Assembly: GCA_031292575.1 (NCBI GenBank)
Contig: JARLGX010000011.1
Span: 1 to 64,000 of the forward strand
Source of the DNA: Paludibacter sp.
GTDB taxonomy: Bacteria; Bacteroidota; Bacteroidia; Bacteroidales; Paludibacteraceae
Direction of reading: 5' to 3'
DNA length: 64,000 bases
The notes under the pieces were generated by a model. That model was not told the DNA's origin. It saw nothing but the letters and a program-made list of their open reading frames with translations, and ran no database searches. Each line of letters starts with the position of its first letter. Within the stretch, counting starts at the first letter, position 1. Made by a program: the position numbers and the translations under genes. Positions 38,592-47,506 of this stretch are shown one piece after another.

Positions 38592-40064
38592 CTATATATG
38601 TTTTACCCATTTATCATAAGCTTCGAGACTTGCAGCTATGTTCTCCTGTTCCGGTGTAACCACAATGATTTTCTTTAAAGTAGCAAAAGCTTCTTCGGCA
38701 GTTTTATATATCCCCGCTCCTATTCCTGCACCACGTGCTGCTCCAACAGAACCATCGGTATTATAAAGTTCGATGGTTGCACCAGTGATATTGGCCAAAG
38801 TCTGACGGAAAATAGGACTCAGGAACAAGTTGGCATGACCGGCACGAATCGTCTTGGTCTCAATACCCATTTTATTCATTATATCCATGCCATATTTAAA
38901 TGAGAATGCAATTCCTTCGTGAGCTGCACGAGCTAAATGCGCTTTGGTATGACGGTTGAAATTGATGCCGTGAATGGAACAATTCGGTTCCTGATTTCCA
39001 AGTACACGCTCTGCTCCGTTTCCAAAAGGAATTATGCTAACACCATCGCTTCCAACCGGAATTTGAGCAGCCAGTTCATTCATCTCAGCATAACTGATTC
39101 CTTCTGGAGCCACGTTATTTTTAATCCAGGTATTCAGAATGGCAGTTCCGTTAATACAAAGTAGCACACCAATACGAGTAGCTTCTTTGGTATGATTCAC
39201 ATGTGCAAATGAATTAACTCTCGACATCGGATCGTATTTGGCATCATCGTTCACACCATAAACCACCCCCGAAGTTCCACCCGTTGCAGCAATTTCACCC
39301 GGGTTTAAAACATTCAACGACAATGCATTATTCGGCTGATCGCCCGCACGGTATGTTACGGGAGTTCCGGCCGCTAACCCAAGTTCTTTGGCAATTTCAT
39401 CCGTCAAATTCCCTTGTTGTCCAAATGTTGGAACAATCTCAGGAATTAAATTAGTGTCAAAACCAAAATAATCGAATAAGAATTTTGCAGGAGTATCATT
39501 CAGAAAATCCCATGAAATTCCTTCCGATAATCCCGAAGCTGTGGTGCAAGCTTTACCCGTCATGCGCATGGCCAAATAATCACCCGGCAACATATAGTAT
39601 TTTGCTTTTGCAAAGTTTTCCGGTTCATTTTCTTTGACCCAAGCCATTTTTGCTAAAGTAAAATTACCCGGAGAATTCAGCAAATTCGAAAGGCACATTT
39701 CGCTGCCAATTTCATCAAATGCTTTTTGTCCGTAAGGTACTGCACGGCTATCGCACCAGATTATCGAATCGCGGATGGCTTTTTGATTTTCGTCCACAAG
39801 CACCAACCCGTGCATTTGATAGGAAATTCCTATGGCTTTGATGGACGAAGAATCGGTTCCAAACTCAGCTAACACAGCTTCTGTAGCCAATTTCAGGTTT
39901 GTCCACCATACTTCAGTATCTTGTTCTGCCCAACCAGCTTTTACCGACTTAATTTCCATTTCCTTCTTTGGAAAAAATGCTGACGAAATACATTCACCCG
40001 TGGTGGCATCCACCAAACTCGCCTTAACTGACGAGCTACCCAAATCATAACCAAGTAGATACAT
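38592..40064 (-). CDS. xylB: Xylulokinase
   Basis: Phosphorylates D-xylulose to xylulose 5-phosphate, which enters the pentose phosphate pathway. A 490-residue FGGY-family kinase with N-terminal phosphate loop YDLGSSSVKASLVD, substrate-region ISYQMHGLVLVDE and IIWCDSR, and the C-terminal adenosine block GAARGAGIGAG. It starts the enzyme part of the operon after the Nudix regulator, with 132 bases between them that hold short G/C-run palindromes. Confidence 0.95.
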   Translation of the reverse strand: MYLLGYDLGSSSVKASLVDATTGECISSAFFPKKEMEIKSVKAGWAEQDTEVWWTNLKLATEAVLAEFGTDSSSIKAIGISYQMHGLVLVDENQKAIRDSIIWCDSRAVPYGQKAFDEIGSEMCLSNLLNSPGNFTLAKMAWVKENEPENFAKAKYYMLPGDYLAMRMTGKACTTASGLSEGISWDFLNDTPAKFLFDYFGFDTNLIPEIVPTFGQQGNLTDEIAKELGLAAGTPVTYRAGDQPNNALSLNVLNPGEIAATGGTSGVVYGVNDDAKYDPMSRVNSFAHVNHTKEATRIGVLLCINGTAILNTWIKNNVAPEGISYAEMNELAAQIPVGSDGVSIIPFGNGAERVLGNQEPNCSIHGINFNRHTKAHLARAAHEGIAFSFKYGMDIMNKMGIETKTIRAGHANLFLSPIFRQTLANITGATIELYNTDGSVGAARGAGIGAGIYKTAEEAFATLKKIIVVTPEQENIAASLEAYDKWVKHI

Positions 40065-40089
40065 ATAGAAGAATTAAAACAACCCCCGA

Positions 40090-40184
40090 CCCCTAAAGGG
40101 GAGGAAGAATAGTTAGTATTATTATATTTAAAAATCTATTTAAAAACTATTAGAAACAAAGCTATCTAATTTGCCCTTGAGGGG
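40090..40184. repeat. G/C-run palindromes between the Nudix regulator and xylB
   Basis: CCCCTAAAGGGG at 40090-40101 and a CCCTTGAGGGG-type motif near 40174-40184 flank an A+T-rich spacer. The outer cytosine-rich and guanine-rich runs are also roughly complementary, so a larger fold is possible. A similar cytosine-run motif precedes uxuA (about 15017-15030). These look like dispersed intergenic repeats; a regulatory role in the operon is possible but unsupported. Confidence 0.45.
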
Positions 40185-40196
40185 TTAGAGGTGGTC

Positions 40197-40898
40197 TTAT
40201 TTCTTATATTTATACAATCTTGCCGCACGGTGCGGAACTCCATCTTCAACTTCGTCGAGCATAACTAAATAAGACATTTGTGCCACTTTCTTTTGAAAAT
40301 TACGAACGTCAGAACGTGTCTGATGAACAACATCATTCAAAATTCGAAGTTGGGAGATTGTAAACTTTTTAGGTAATAATTCAAACAACAAATGTGGTTC
40401 AACATCTAATTGATGGCGGATATGATCCAATCCTTTTTTTATAATTTCAGCATGATCAAATGCAAGATTCATACTTGCCATCTCATTCAAATCGTACCAG
40501 TTAGCTTGAGTATTTTCATATTTAACCTGAATTTTACGGTCAATTTTAATCAACGCTACATAAGCCACCGTAACTATACGTCCGATTTTCAGTTGCATAG
40601 TATTTTCTAACCACAGTATATCACGCGGATTTTTAGTTCGATCCGGTCCGCCAAAACTTCGAAACTGACTTAAATAGATATTTTTAAGACCCGTTAGTTC
40701 ATTCAATACTCTCGAAGCAGCTTCATCTAAATTTTCATCCTGAAGAATGATACTTCCCGGAAGTTTCTTGTCGTTATACAGTTCATTTTGTTCTGTGATA
40801 TTCCGTTCAATTAGCAAAACTTTCAATCTTTCGCCATCAAAACCAAACACTACACAGTCGACAGAGACATGTGGGTTATATATATTTTCATTCGACAT
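40197..40898 (-). CDS. Nudix-type sugar regulator (NrtR/AraR-like)
   Basis: A 233-residue protein with an N-terminal Nudix-fold domain (about residues 8-140) and a C-terminal winged helix (about 150-230, ending VPHRAARLYKYKK). The Nudix hydrolase box GX5EX7REUXEEXGU is not intact: the region reads GSIILQDENLDEAASRVLNELTG, without the usual REXXEE. It therefore probably senses a ligand rather than hydrolysing one. Bacteroidota use such NrtR-family proteins to control pentose genes, AraR of Bacteroides thetaiotaomicron being the studied case. Heading the xylose operon, it is likely a xylose-responsive repressor. Confidence 0.85.
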   Translation of the reverse strand: MSNENIYNPHVSVDCVVFGFDGERLKVLLIERNITEQNELYNDKKLPGSIILQDENLDEAASRVLNELTGLKNIYLSQFRSFGGPDRTKNPRDILWLENTMQLKIGRIVTVAYVALIKIDRKIQVKYENTQANWYDLNEMASMNLAFDHAEIIKKGLDHIRHQLDVEPHLLFELLPKKFTISQLRILNDVVHQTRSDVRNFQKKVAQMSYLVMLDEVEDGVPHRAARLYKYKK

Positions 40899-40926
40899 GC
40901 AAGTACTTACTTTGTATTTTACGTCA

Positions 40927-40934
40927 CAAAAGTA
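40927..40934 (-). promoter_or_regulatory. Candidate -7 element of the xylose operon
   Basis: On the minus strand the bases read TACTTTTG, matching TAnnTTTG, about 30 bases before the regulator start. The -33 position is poor. An AAGTACTT dyad between this element and the start codon could be an operator. Confidence 0.45.
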
Positions 40935-41343
40935 CCCATTTCATTCAGTTTTATTACACACAATATTCATGTTATAAAACACATTACCAATCATTTGAAT
41001 ACTGTATATGATACAATATGTACACTTTTATTATTGTTTAAAATACAATAAGATGATTATGCCATAATTTGCTAAATTAGTTTAGATAAACCGATTGAAC
41101 CATTCGTACATATTACTGTCTTGAGAATATTAATACAATAAGTAAGGACTTATTTCAAAAATAATTTTTAAACTAAAAAAAACAAAATTATTAAAATGCC
41201 ATTAGAAAGCATAATTACATTTAAAACACTGATAAATAGACACTATTATCTTTAATTTACAACAAAAAAGGTTTAATAGATCCGTTTTTCTAAACTCCTA
41301 TACCCCAAACATGAACTTGTTTTTACAAACGATTATTTTTTTG

Positions 41344-41351
41344 TAATTTTG
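41344..41351 (+). promoter_or_regulatory. Candidate -7 element of ileS
   Basis: TAATTTTG fits TAnnTTTG, and a CTTG lies 24 bases upstream (41316-41319), slightly too far. The expected leader of about 75 bases shows no obvious T-box structure. Confidence 0.5.
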
Positions 41352-41432
41352 CACCCCTGATTATAATATGCTAATGTGCCAATACGTCAATCAACTAATA
41401 ATTGAAAATTGGGAATTGAATAATTCATTGTA

Positions 41433-44400
41433 ATGAAAAAGTTTAAAGAATATTCCGGACTAAATTTATCAGACATCAATAAGGAAATGTTATCGCATTG
41501 GAGCGAACAGGACATTTTCCATAAAAGTATTGAAACCCGCGAGGGCAAACCATCTTTTGTTTTTTACGAGGGACCGCCTTCTGCAAATGGACTACCTGGT
41601 ATTCACCATGTGATGGGACGTACTATCAAAGACGTATTCTGCCGGTATAAAACCATGCAGGGCTTTCAGGTAAAGCGTAAAGCTGGTTGGGATACACACG
41701 GGCTTCCGGTGGAACTGGGTGTAGAAAAAGCACTTGGAATTACAAAAGAAGATATTGGTAAAACCATCAGTGTCGACGATTACAATGCCGCCTGCCGCAA
41801 AGATGTACTTAAATACACCAAAGAGTGGGAAGACCTGACCACCAAAATGGGTTATTGGGTGGATATGAACGACCCGTACATCACCTACGACAACCGCTAC
41901 ATCGAAACACTTTGGTGGCTACTCAAACAGCTTTACAACAAAAACTTATTATACAAAGGTTACACCATTCAGCCTTATTCTCCGGCTGCAGGGACCGGTC
42001 TTTCCACACACGAACTCAACCAACCGGGTTGCTACCGCGATGTGAAAGACACAACTTGTGTAGCACAATTCAAGGTAAAAAACGAAGAGAACACATTCTT
42101 TTTAGCTTGGACAACAACCCCATGGACATTGCCTTCAAACACTGCATTGTGCGTTGGCCCATCAATTGATTATGTGAAAGTAAAAAGTAACAATCCGTAC
42201 ACTAAACAAGAGTGCAGCTTGATTTTTGCTGAAAGTTTGCTCGAATCGGTAATGGGGAAAAATGAGTATGAAATCATTGAAAGAAGAAAAGGTTCTGAAT
42301 TAGCAGGAACAGAATACGAACAACTTATTCCGTGGGTAAATCCGGGTGAAGGAGCTTTCAAAGTTATCACCGGCGATTTCGTAACGACAGAAGACGGTAC
42401 GGGGATTGTACACATCGCTCCTACTTTTGGGGCTGACGATGATCGTGTCGCCAAACAAAACGACGTTCCACCTTTATTATTGATTGATAAAGACGGAAAC
42501 CGCCAACCAATGGTGGACAGAACCGGTAAATTCTTCAAAATAGAAGATTTAAGTACTGAATTCGTTGAATCAAACGTAAATGTAGGTTTGTATTCCGAAT
42601 ACGCAGGACGCTATGTTAAGAATGCCTACGACGATAGTTTAACAGAAGATGATGCTACGTTAGATGTGGATATTTGCGTGATGTTAAAGCAACAAGGTTT
42701 GGCTTTCAAAATAGAAAAACACACGCATAATTACCCGCATTGCTGGCGTACAGATAAACCTGTATTATATTATCCGTTAGACAGCTGGTTTGTAAAAACA
42801 ACCGCTTGCCGTGAGGAAATGATGTCGTTGAACGACACCATTAACTGGAAACCGCAATCAACCGGAACAGGCCGTTTTGGAAAATGGCTGGAAAATCTGC
42901 AAGATTGGAATCTGTCACGCAGCCGCTACTGGGGAACTCCCCTTCCTATCTGGCGCAGCGAAGATGGAACGGAAGAAATCTGTATTGGTTCAGTAGAAGA
43001 ATTAATTTTGGAAATTGAGAAATCAATTTCAGCCGGATTTATGACCGAAAATCCATATAAAAACTTCAAAGTTGGAGAATGTACTGCCGATAATTATGCG
43101 GTAAAAAATATTGATCTACATCGTCCTTATGTGGATGGCATTATACTTGTTTCAACAAGTGGCAAAGCCATGAAACGAGAACTTGACCTTATCGATGTTT
43201 GGTTTGATTCGGGTGCAATGCCTTATGCTCAATTGCATTATCCGTTCGAAAATGCAGACCTGATCGACAAAAAAACATATTTTCCAGCCGATTTTATTTC
43301 GGAGGGCGTTGATCAGACTCGTGGTTGGTTCTTTACCCTACATGCTATCAGCGCCATGGTCAAAGGTTCGGTTGCATTTAAAAACGTTATCTCGAACGGT
43401 TTGGTCCTCGACAAAAACGGCAACAAAATGTCGAAACGACTTGGTAATGGGGTCGATCCATTCATCGCCATTGAAAAGTACGGTTCCGATCCATTGCGCT
43501 GGTACATGATGACAAACGCTTCGCCCTGGGATAACTTGAAATTCGACGTGGAAGGAATTGAAGAAGTACGCCGTAAATTTTTCGGTACACTTTACAATAC
43601 TTATTCGTTCTTCTCACTTTACGCTAATGTTGATAAATTCACTTACGCAGAGGCAGAAATCCCAATGGAGAGGCGCCCGGAAATTGATAAATGGATTATA
43701 TCTTTATTGAACACATTAGTAAAAGATGTAACAGAGTATTATGAAACATATGAACCTACACGGGCGGGGCGGGCGATTTCAGATTTTGTGGGTGAAAACC
43801 TCAGCAATTGGTATGTTCGTCTGAATCGCAAGCGTTACTGGGGTGGCGAATATGATCAAGATAAAATATCGGCTTATCAAACGCTTTATACTTGTTTGGA
43901 AACAATTACACGCTTGATGGCGCCAATTGCGCCATTCTTTGCAGACGAATTATTCTTAGAGTTGAATAAGGTTACAGGTAAAGATGCAAGTGAATCTGTT
44001 CACCTTGCCACTTTCCCAACTTATAACGAAACTCTTATTGACAGCAATCTGGAAGCATGTATGCAGTTGGCACAGCAAACTTCGTCTATGATTCTGGCAT
44101 TACGCCGCAAAGCTGACAAAAAAGTACGTCAACCATTGACAAAGGCAGTTGTTCCTGCTCCTGACGATGTCACTTTCAATCAATTGAAATATATTGCTGA
44201 TCTGGTAAAAGCAGAAGTAAATGTAAAGGAACTGGAAGTTATTCCGCCTGATAATGACATGGAGAATCTGGTAAAGAAAATAAAACCAAACTTCAAAACG
44301 TTAGGTAAAAAATACGGTAAACAAATGAAAGAAATTGCACAGGCAATGAATTCCTTTGGTGCCCACGAAATTGGAGAAATAGAACGCTACGGACAATATA

Positions 44401-44795
44401 TCCTAACATTACCAACAGGCAAGGTGGAACTTATGCCCGAAGATGTGGAAATTATCACGGAAGATATGCCAGGCTGGTTAGTTGCTAACGAAGGAAAGCT
44501 CACCGTGGCGTTGGACATAACAGTAACTGATGCTTTAATTCGTGAAGGAATTGCCCGCGAACTAGTTAACCGCATTCAAAACATCCGTAAATCAAACGGT
44601 TACGAAATTGTGGATAAGATTTCAATTGAAATTGAAGGACGCGACGAAATAAACGATGCTGTTAATGAATATGCTGGCTACATTGCCTCGCAAACATTGG
44701 CAAATTCGGTAGATTTAGTACTGAATTTAGACGACGCAACCGAATTAGAATTTGACGATTATAACGTTAAAATATCAATTAAAAAAACGTTATAA
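41433..44795 (+). CDS. ileS: Isoleucyl-tRNA synthetase
   Basis: Charges tRNA-Ile. The 1120-residue protein has the HIGH-type block GLPGIHHVMGR (about residues 53-63), the editing domain in between, and KMSKR (about residue 665). An anticodon-binding domain and a long C-terminal extension follow (about 950-1120). The length and C-terminal part fit the eukaryote-like class of IleRS usual in this phylum, the class associated with low mupirocin sensitivity. It is transcribed away from the xylose operon, with its own promoter. Confidence 0.97.
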   Translation: MKKFKEYSGLNLSDINKEMLSHWSEQDIFHKSIETREGKPSFVFYEGPPSANGLPGIHHVMGRTIKDVFCRYKTMQGFQVKRKAGWDTHGLPVELGVEKALGITKEDIGKTISVDDYNAACRKDVLKYTKEWEDLTTKMGYWVDMNDPYITYDNRYIETLWWLLKQLYNKNLLYKGYTIQPYSPAAGTGLSTHELNQPGCYRDVKDTTCVAQFKVKNEENTFFLAWTTTPWTLPSNTALCVGPSIDYVKVKSNNPYTKQECSLIFAESLLESVMGKNEYEIIERRKGSELAGTEYEQLIPWVNPGEGAFKVITGDFVTTEDGTGIVHIAPTFGADDDRVAKQNDVPPLLLIDKDGNRQPMVDRTGKFFKIEDLSTEFVESNVNVGLYSEYAGRYVKNAYDDSLTEDDATLDVDICVMLKQQGLAFKIEKHTHNYPHCWRTDKPVLYYPLDSWFVKTTACREEMMSLNDTINWKPQSTGTGRFGKWLENLQDWNLSRSRYWGTPLPIWRSEDGTEEICIGSVEELILEIEKSISAGFMTENPYKNFKVGECTADNYAVKNIDLHRPYVDGIILVSTSGKAMKRELDLIDVWFDSGAMPYAQLHYPFENADLIDKKTYFPADFISEGVDQTRGWFFTLHAISAMVKGSVAFKNVISNGLVLDKNGNKMSKRLGNGVDPFIAIEKYGSDPLRWYMMTNASPWDNLKFDVEGIEEVRRKFFGTLYNTYSFFSLYANVDKFTYAEAEIPMERRPEIDKWIISLLNTLVKDVTEYYETYEPTRAGRAISDFVGENLSNWYVRLNRKRYWGGEYDQDKISAYQTLYTCLETITRLMAPIAPFFADELFLELNKVTGKDASESVHLATFPTYNETLIDSNLEACMQLAQQTSSMILALRRKADKKVRQPLTKAVVPAPDDVTFNQLKYIADLVKAEVNVKELEVIPPDNDMENLVKKIKPNFKTLGKKYGKQMKEIAQAMNSFGAHEIGEIERYGQYILTLPTGKVELMPEDVEIITEDMPGWLVANEGKLTVALDITVTDALIREGIARELVNRIQNIRKSNGYEIVDKISIEIEGRDEINDAVNEYAGYIASQTLANSVDLVLNLDDATELEFDDYNVKISIKKTL

Positions 44796-44921
44796 AACTT
44801 GTATAAAATAAAACACAAAAATAATTGTCCAACTGAAACTAATTAGTTATTTTCGCAGGCAATTTTAAAGTGAGGAAATAAGCACAATCAATTTCTAAAA
44901 ACCCGTTAAAAGATTACTATC

Positions 44922-45302
44922 ATGACTGAAAAAACAAGATATTCAGATGTTGAACTGGAAGAGTTTCGGGAATTAATTACCGAAAAGCTTGAAAAAGCAC
45001 AAAAAGAGTATGAAGCTTTGCGCAACGGTATAACAAATTTAGATGGAAATGATGTGATGGATACTTCACCTACATTTAAAGTACTTGAAGAAGGTGCCGC
45101 AACGCTTTCGAAAGAAGAATCGGGTAGATTGGCCCAACGTCAAATGAAATTTATTCAGCATTTACAGTCAGCTCTGATTCGTATTGAGAATAAAACCTAT
45201 GGAATTTGTCGCGAAACAGGCAAACTAATTCCTAAAGAACGGTTACGTGCAGTTCCACACGCCACTTTGAGCATTGAAGCAAAAAACGATAATAAAAAAT
45301 AG
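44922..45302 (+). CDS. DksA/TraR-family regulator with a degenerate zinc finger
   Basis: A 126-residue protein with an N-terminal coiled coil (about residues 8-90) and a C-terminal DksA-like block GICRETGKLIPKERLRAVP. Compared with E. coli DksA, only the first of the four zinc-binding cysteines remains; the others read Thr, Ser and Ala. I recall this being usual for Bacteroidota homologues, so it is probably functional without zinc. DksA-type proteins bind the RNA polymerase secondary channel. It lies between ileS and lspA and is followed by a hairpin terminator, so it may be transcribed alone. Confidence 0.88.
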   Translation: MTEKTRYSDVELEEFRELITEKLEKAQKEYEALRNGITNLDGNDVMDTSPTFKVLEEGAATLSKEESGRLAQRQMKFIQHLQSALIRIENKTYGICRETGKLIPKERLRAVPHATLSIEAKNDNKK

Positions 45303-45316
45303 TCGAATAAAACTCG

Positions 45317-45365
45317 CACAATTCGGCAACACGGCAGACGATGTCGGTTGCCGAATTTGTGTTTT
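45317..45365 (+). terminator. Hairpin after the DksA-like gene
   Basis: A 10-bp stem ATTCGGCAAC (45321-45330) with GTTGCCGAAT (45347-45356), extended outward by CACA/TGTG with a mismatch, is followed by a short T-rich run GTTTTAT. Confidence 0.6.
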
Positions 45366-45399
45366 ATACACCTTGAATTAACAAAAACAATTCCAGTAC

Positions 45400-46005
45400 A
45401 TGTCAATAACAAAAAAATCAATTTCACTTATATTTCTCATATTATTTGTAGATCAAGCAATTAAAATTTACATTAAGCTGCATTTTGCTCTGGGAGAGCA
45501 TATTAATGTATTCAGTTGGTTTCAAATTTATTTCATTGAAAATAATGGGATGGCTTTTGGAATGGAACTTATCGGGAAGTTGTTCCTTACAATTTTCCGT
45601 ATAATTGCTGTTGGAGCGTTGGGCTGGTATATTCATCTGTTAATAAAAAAACAAGTCAGAACAGGATATATTCTAACTATATCATTAGTATTAGCAGGTG
45701 CAGCAGGCAATATTATTGATTCACTTTTTTATGGGCTACTTTTTACCGATAGTTACGGACATATAGCTTCATTTTTACCCGAAAGTGGCGGATATGCATC
45801 TTTATTTTATGGCAAGGTTGTTGATATGCTCTATTTTCCGATAATACAGAACAGCGCTGGCGAAACTATTTTCTTCAGTCCGGTGTTTAATATCGCAGAT
45901 TCGGCTATTAGTGTGGCAGTTATTATAATACTACTTTTTTATCGTAAAGAATTAAATGAAAGCCTCGAAACAAAAAAAGATAAAAATGTTGCTCAAGCAG
46001 AATAA
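45400..46005 (+). CDS. lspA: Lipoprotein signal peptidase (signal peptidase II)
   Basis: Inner-membrane aspartyl protease that removes signal peptides from lipidated prolipoproteins. The 201-residue protein has four membrane segments. The catalytic aspartates are in AGNIIDSLFYG and FNIADSAISVAV, and the Asn-containing block ENNGMAFGM near residue 50 is conserved. Residues about 115-140 form an insertion facing the periplasm, as in other Bacteroidota LspA proteins. Its end overlaps the next gene, indicating translational coupling with a lipoprotein of unknown role. Confidence 0.95.
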   Translation: MSITKKSISLIFLILFVDQAIKIYIKLHFALGEHINVFSWFQIYFIENNGMAFGMELIGKLFLTIFRIIAVGALGWYIHLLIKKQVRTGYILTISLVLAGAAGNIIDSLFYGLLFTDSYGHIASFLPESGGYASLFYGKVVDMLYFPIIQNSAGETIFFSPVFNIADSAISVAVIIILLFYRKELNESLETKKDKNVAQAE

Positions 46006-46891
46006 ATTTTTCTTTCAAATTGCTTGCATCCTTGCATTCATTCTTGTTTTATCGGCTTGCGATGGAAGACCAAGTGGCGTTTTAAGCCAAAATAAAATGA
46101 CAAAGGTATTGACCGAAATGCATAAAACCGATGCTACAATGTCAGAAAAAGGCATGTATTACGGTATTTACTCAAAAAAATCGCCTTATTATAAGTTTAT
46201 ATTAGATAAGTACGGAATTACACAAGCCCAGTTTGATTCATCTTTAGTTTGGTATACAAATAATCCACTTAAATTTGAGAGAATTTATGATGATGTTATA
46301 TTAAATTTAACCAGCCTTCAAAATGATATAAAAAAAGGGAAATATCATAAACTCGATTCTATTGATTTGACACATTTAAGAAACAATATTTGGTATAAAC
46401 CAACTCATTATACATTTACAAAAGATTCTGCGAGAACCCACTTAAACTTTGAAATTACAACTAATTTACTCTATGGCGATGTATATGTGCTTAAATTTTT
46501 ACAACGCATTGCACCCGAAGATTCGTGTAAGAAACAAAGGATTATTTTCAGGATAAATTATGCAAATGGGAAAGTGGACAGTATTTATAAAACGGCTTAT
46601 AACGATAGTTTACTTCGCCGTTATACATTCAGGTTCCCTGCAAAGCGAAAATTGAGAATCAAATCGATTTCAGGAGAATTACTTGGAAGCCTGAGTTATA
46701 AAGGTACATTTAACGCTCAACTGGATAGTATTTCTTTGTTCCGTGAATTTAATGCGAAAAAGCAGGACAGTTTGCGCAGAGTTGTTGAAAAAGCTGATCC
46801 TACTCCAAAATTATTCCAAAAGAAAATGAATTTGGATTCGCTTAACAAACTCAATAATGCATTAAAAAAGAAACTTTTACACCCGGTATAA
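45986..46891 (+). CDS. DUF4296 lipoprotein
   Basis: A 301-residue lipoprotein with lipobox LSAC near residue 26. The DUF4296 domain covers about residues 30-115 (KMTKVLTEMHKTDATM...YYKFILDKYGITQAQFDSSLVWY). A basic, serine-rich C-terminal region follows. I chose the ATG at 45986 over one 30 bases upstream because it shortens the overlap with lspA to 20 bases and puts the basic region next to the hydrophobic signal. The gene commonly follows lspA in this phylum. Function unknown. Confidence 0.82.
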   Translation: MLLKQNKFFFQIACILAFILVLSACDGRPSGVLSQNKMTKVLTEMHKTDATMSEKGMYYGIYSKKSPYYKFILDKYGITQAQFDSSLVWYTNNPLKFERIYDDVILNLTSLQNDIKKGKYHKLDSIDLTHLRNNIWYKPTHYTFTKDSARTHLNFEITTNLLYGDVYVLKFLQRIAPEDSCKKQRIIFRINYANGKVDSIYKTAYNDSLLRRYTFRFPAKRKLRIKSISGELLGSLSYKGTFNAQLDSISLFREFNAKKQDSLRRVVEKADPTPKLFQKKMNLDSLNKLNNALKKKLLHPV

Positions 46892-47424
46892 TGATACGTA
46901 TTGGAAGTCAGTTAACTTTTTGTTCTCCACAAAATATTATTAAAAGAACCGTCGTAGAACAAGATGAACAAAACAGGGTAACAAGTATTTTCAGCTTGGA
47001 TGACATAAATGTTGAATCTGAACAAACTGTGTTTTATGATGGGATATTATCAGCTGAAATTATTTCTATTAAACAACATACTTCGACTAAAGATATAGAA
47101 TCATTAGTGGCAAATTACAACTACTTTGATTTTTCGGAGCTTATTCCTGATTGCAAAATAGCACAAACTGATAAACAATTAGTTTTAGATTTTGGAACAA
47201 ACTCATTTGACAAAACAAACCGTATTTTATCACAAATAATACCTTCGCTAAGCACTTTTTCAATATTTGAAATAATTGCTGCCTGCACTTATTATCCGGC
47301 TTCAATACTTGGAATTAAGCCTGAACTTACTGAAAACAGGTGCACTAAATTATCACTTTGGGAAAATGTAGATTTAATAAACAAATGTCTCACCCCCGGC
47401 ACTAAAATCAGACAAATAAGTTAA
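46891..47424 (+). CDS. Hypothetical protein, third gene of the lspA cluster
   Basis: A 177-residue soluble protein whose ATG shares one base with the stop codon of the DUF4296 gene, so the two are translationally coupled. The C-terminal part (SILGIKPELTENRCTKLSLWENVDLINKCL) recalls the small composite domain that caps amidohydrolases such as dihydroorotase-like enzymes, but the metal-binding barrel is absent. That suggests a remnant or stand-alone version of a once larger enzyme. No function can be assigned. Confidence 0.72.
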   Translation: MIRIGSQLTFCSPQNIIKRTVVEQDEQNRVTSIFSLDDINVESEQTVFYDGILSAEIISIKQHTSTKDIESLVANYNYFDFSELIPDCKIAQTDKQLVLDFGTNSFDKTNRILSQIIPSLSTFSIFEIIAACTYYPASILGIKPELTENRCTKLSLWENVDLINKCLTPGTKIRQIS

Positions 47425-47506
47425 TTATGCGCTCCCTTTGAAAACAAATTTCAATTAACAGTGTTATTAACTAATTACATATATTAATCAAAACCATTTA
47501 GAAAAG

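Larger units (their letters stand above)
40899..41432. promoter_or_regulatory. Divergent regulatory region between the xylose operon and ileS
   Basis: A very A+T-rich 534-base intergenic stretch without genes. It includes an AAGTACTT dyad (40901-40908) close to the regulator start and three copies of TACAATA (about 41012, 41044 and 41132), two of them extended as TACAATAAG. These are candidate operator elements for the Nudix regulator, but the words are simple enough to occur by chance. Each end carries a promoter candidate. Confidence 0.45.

Noticed and set aside
41825-42169. A 114-codon frame inside ileS in another frame.
   Set aside because: It is a codon-bias shadow of the synthetase gene.
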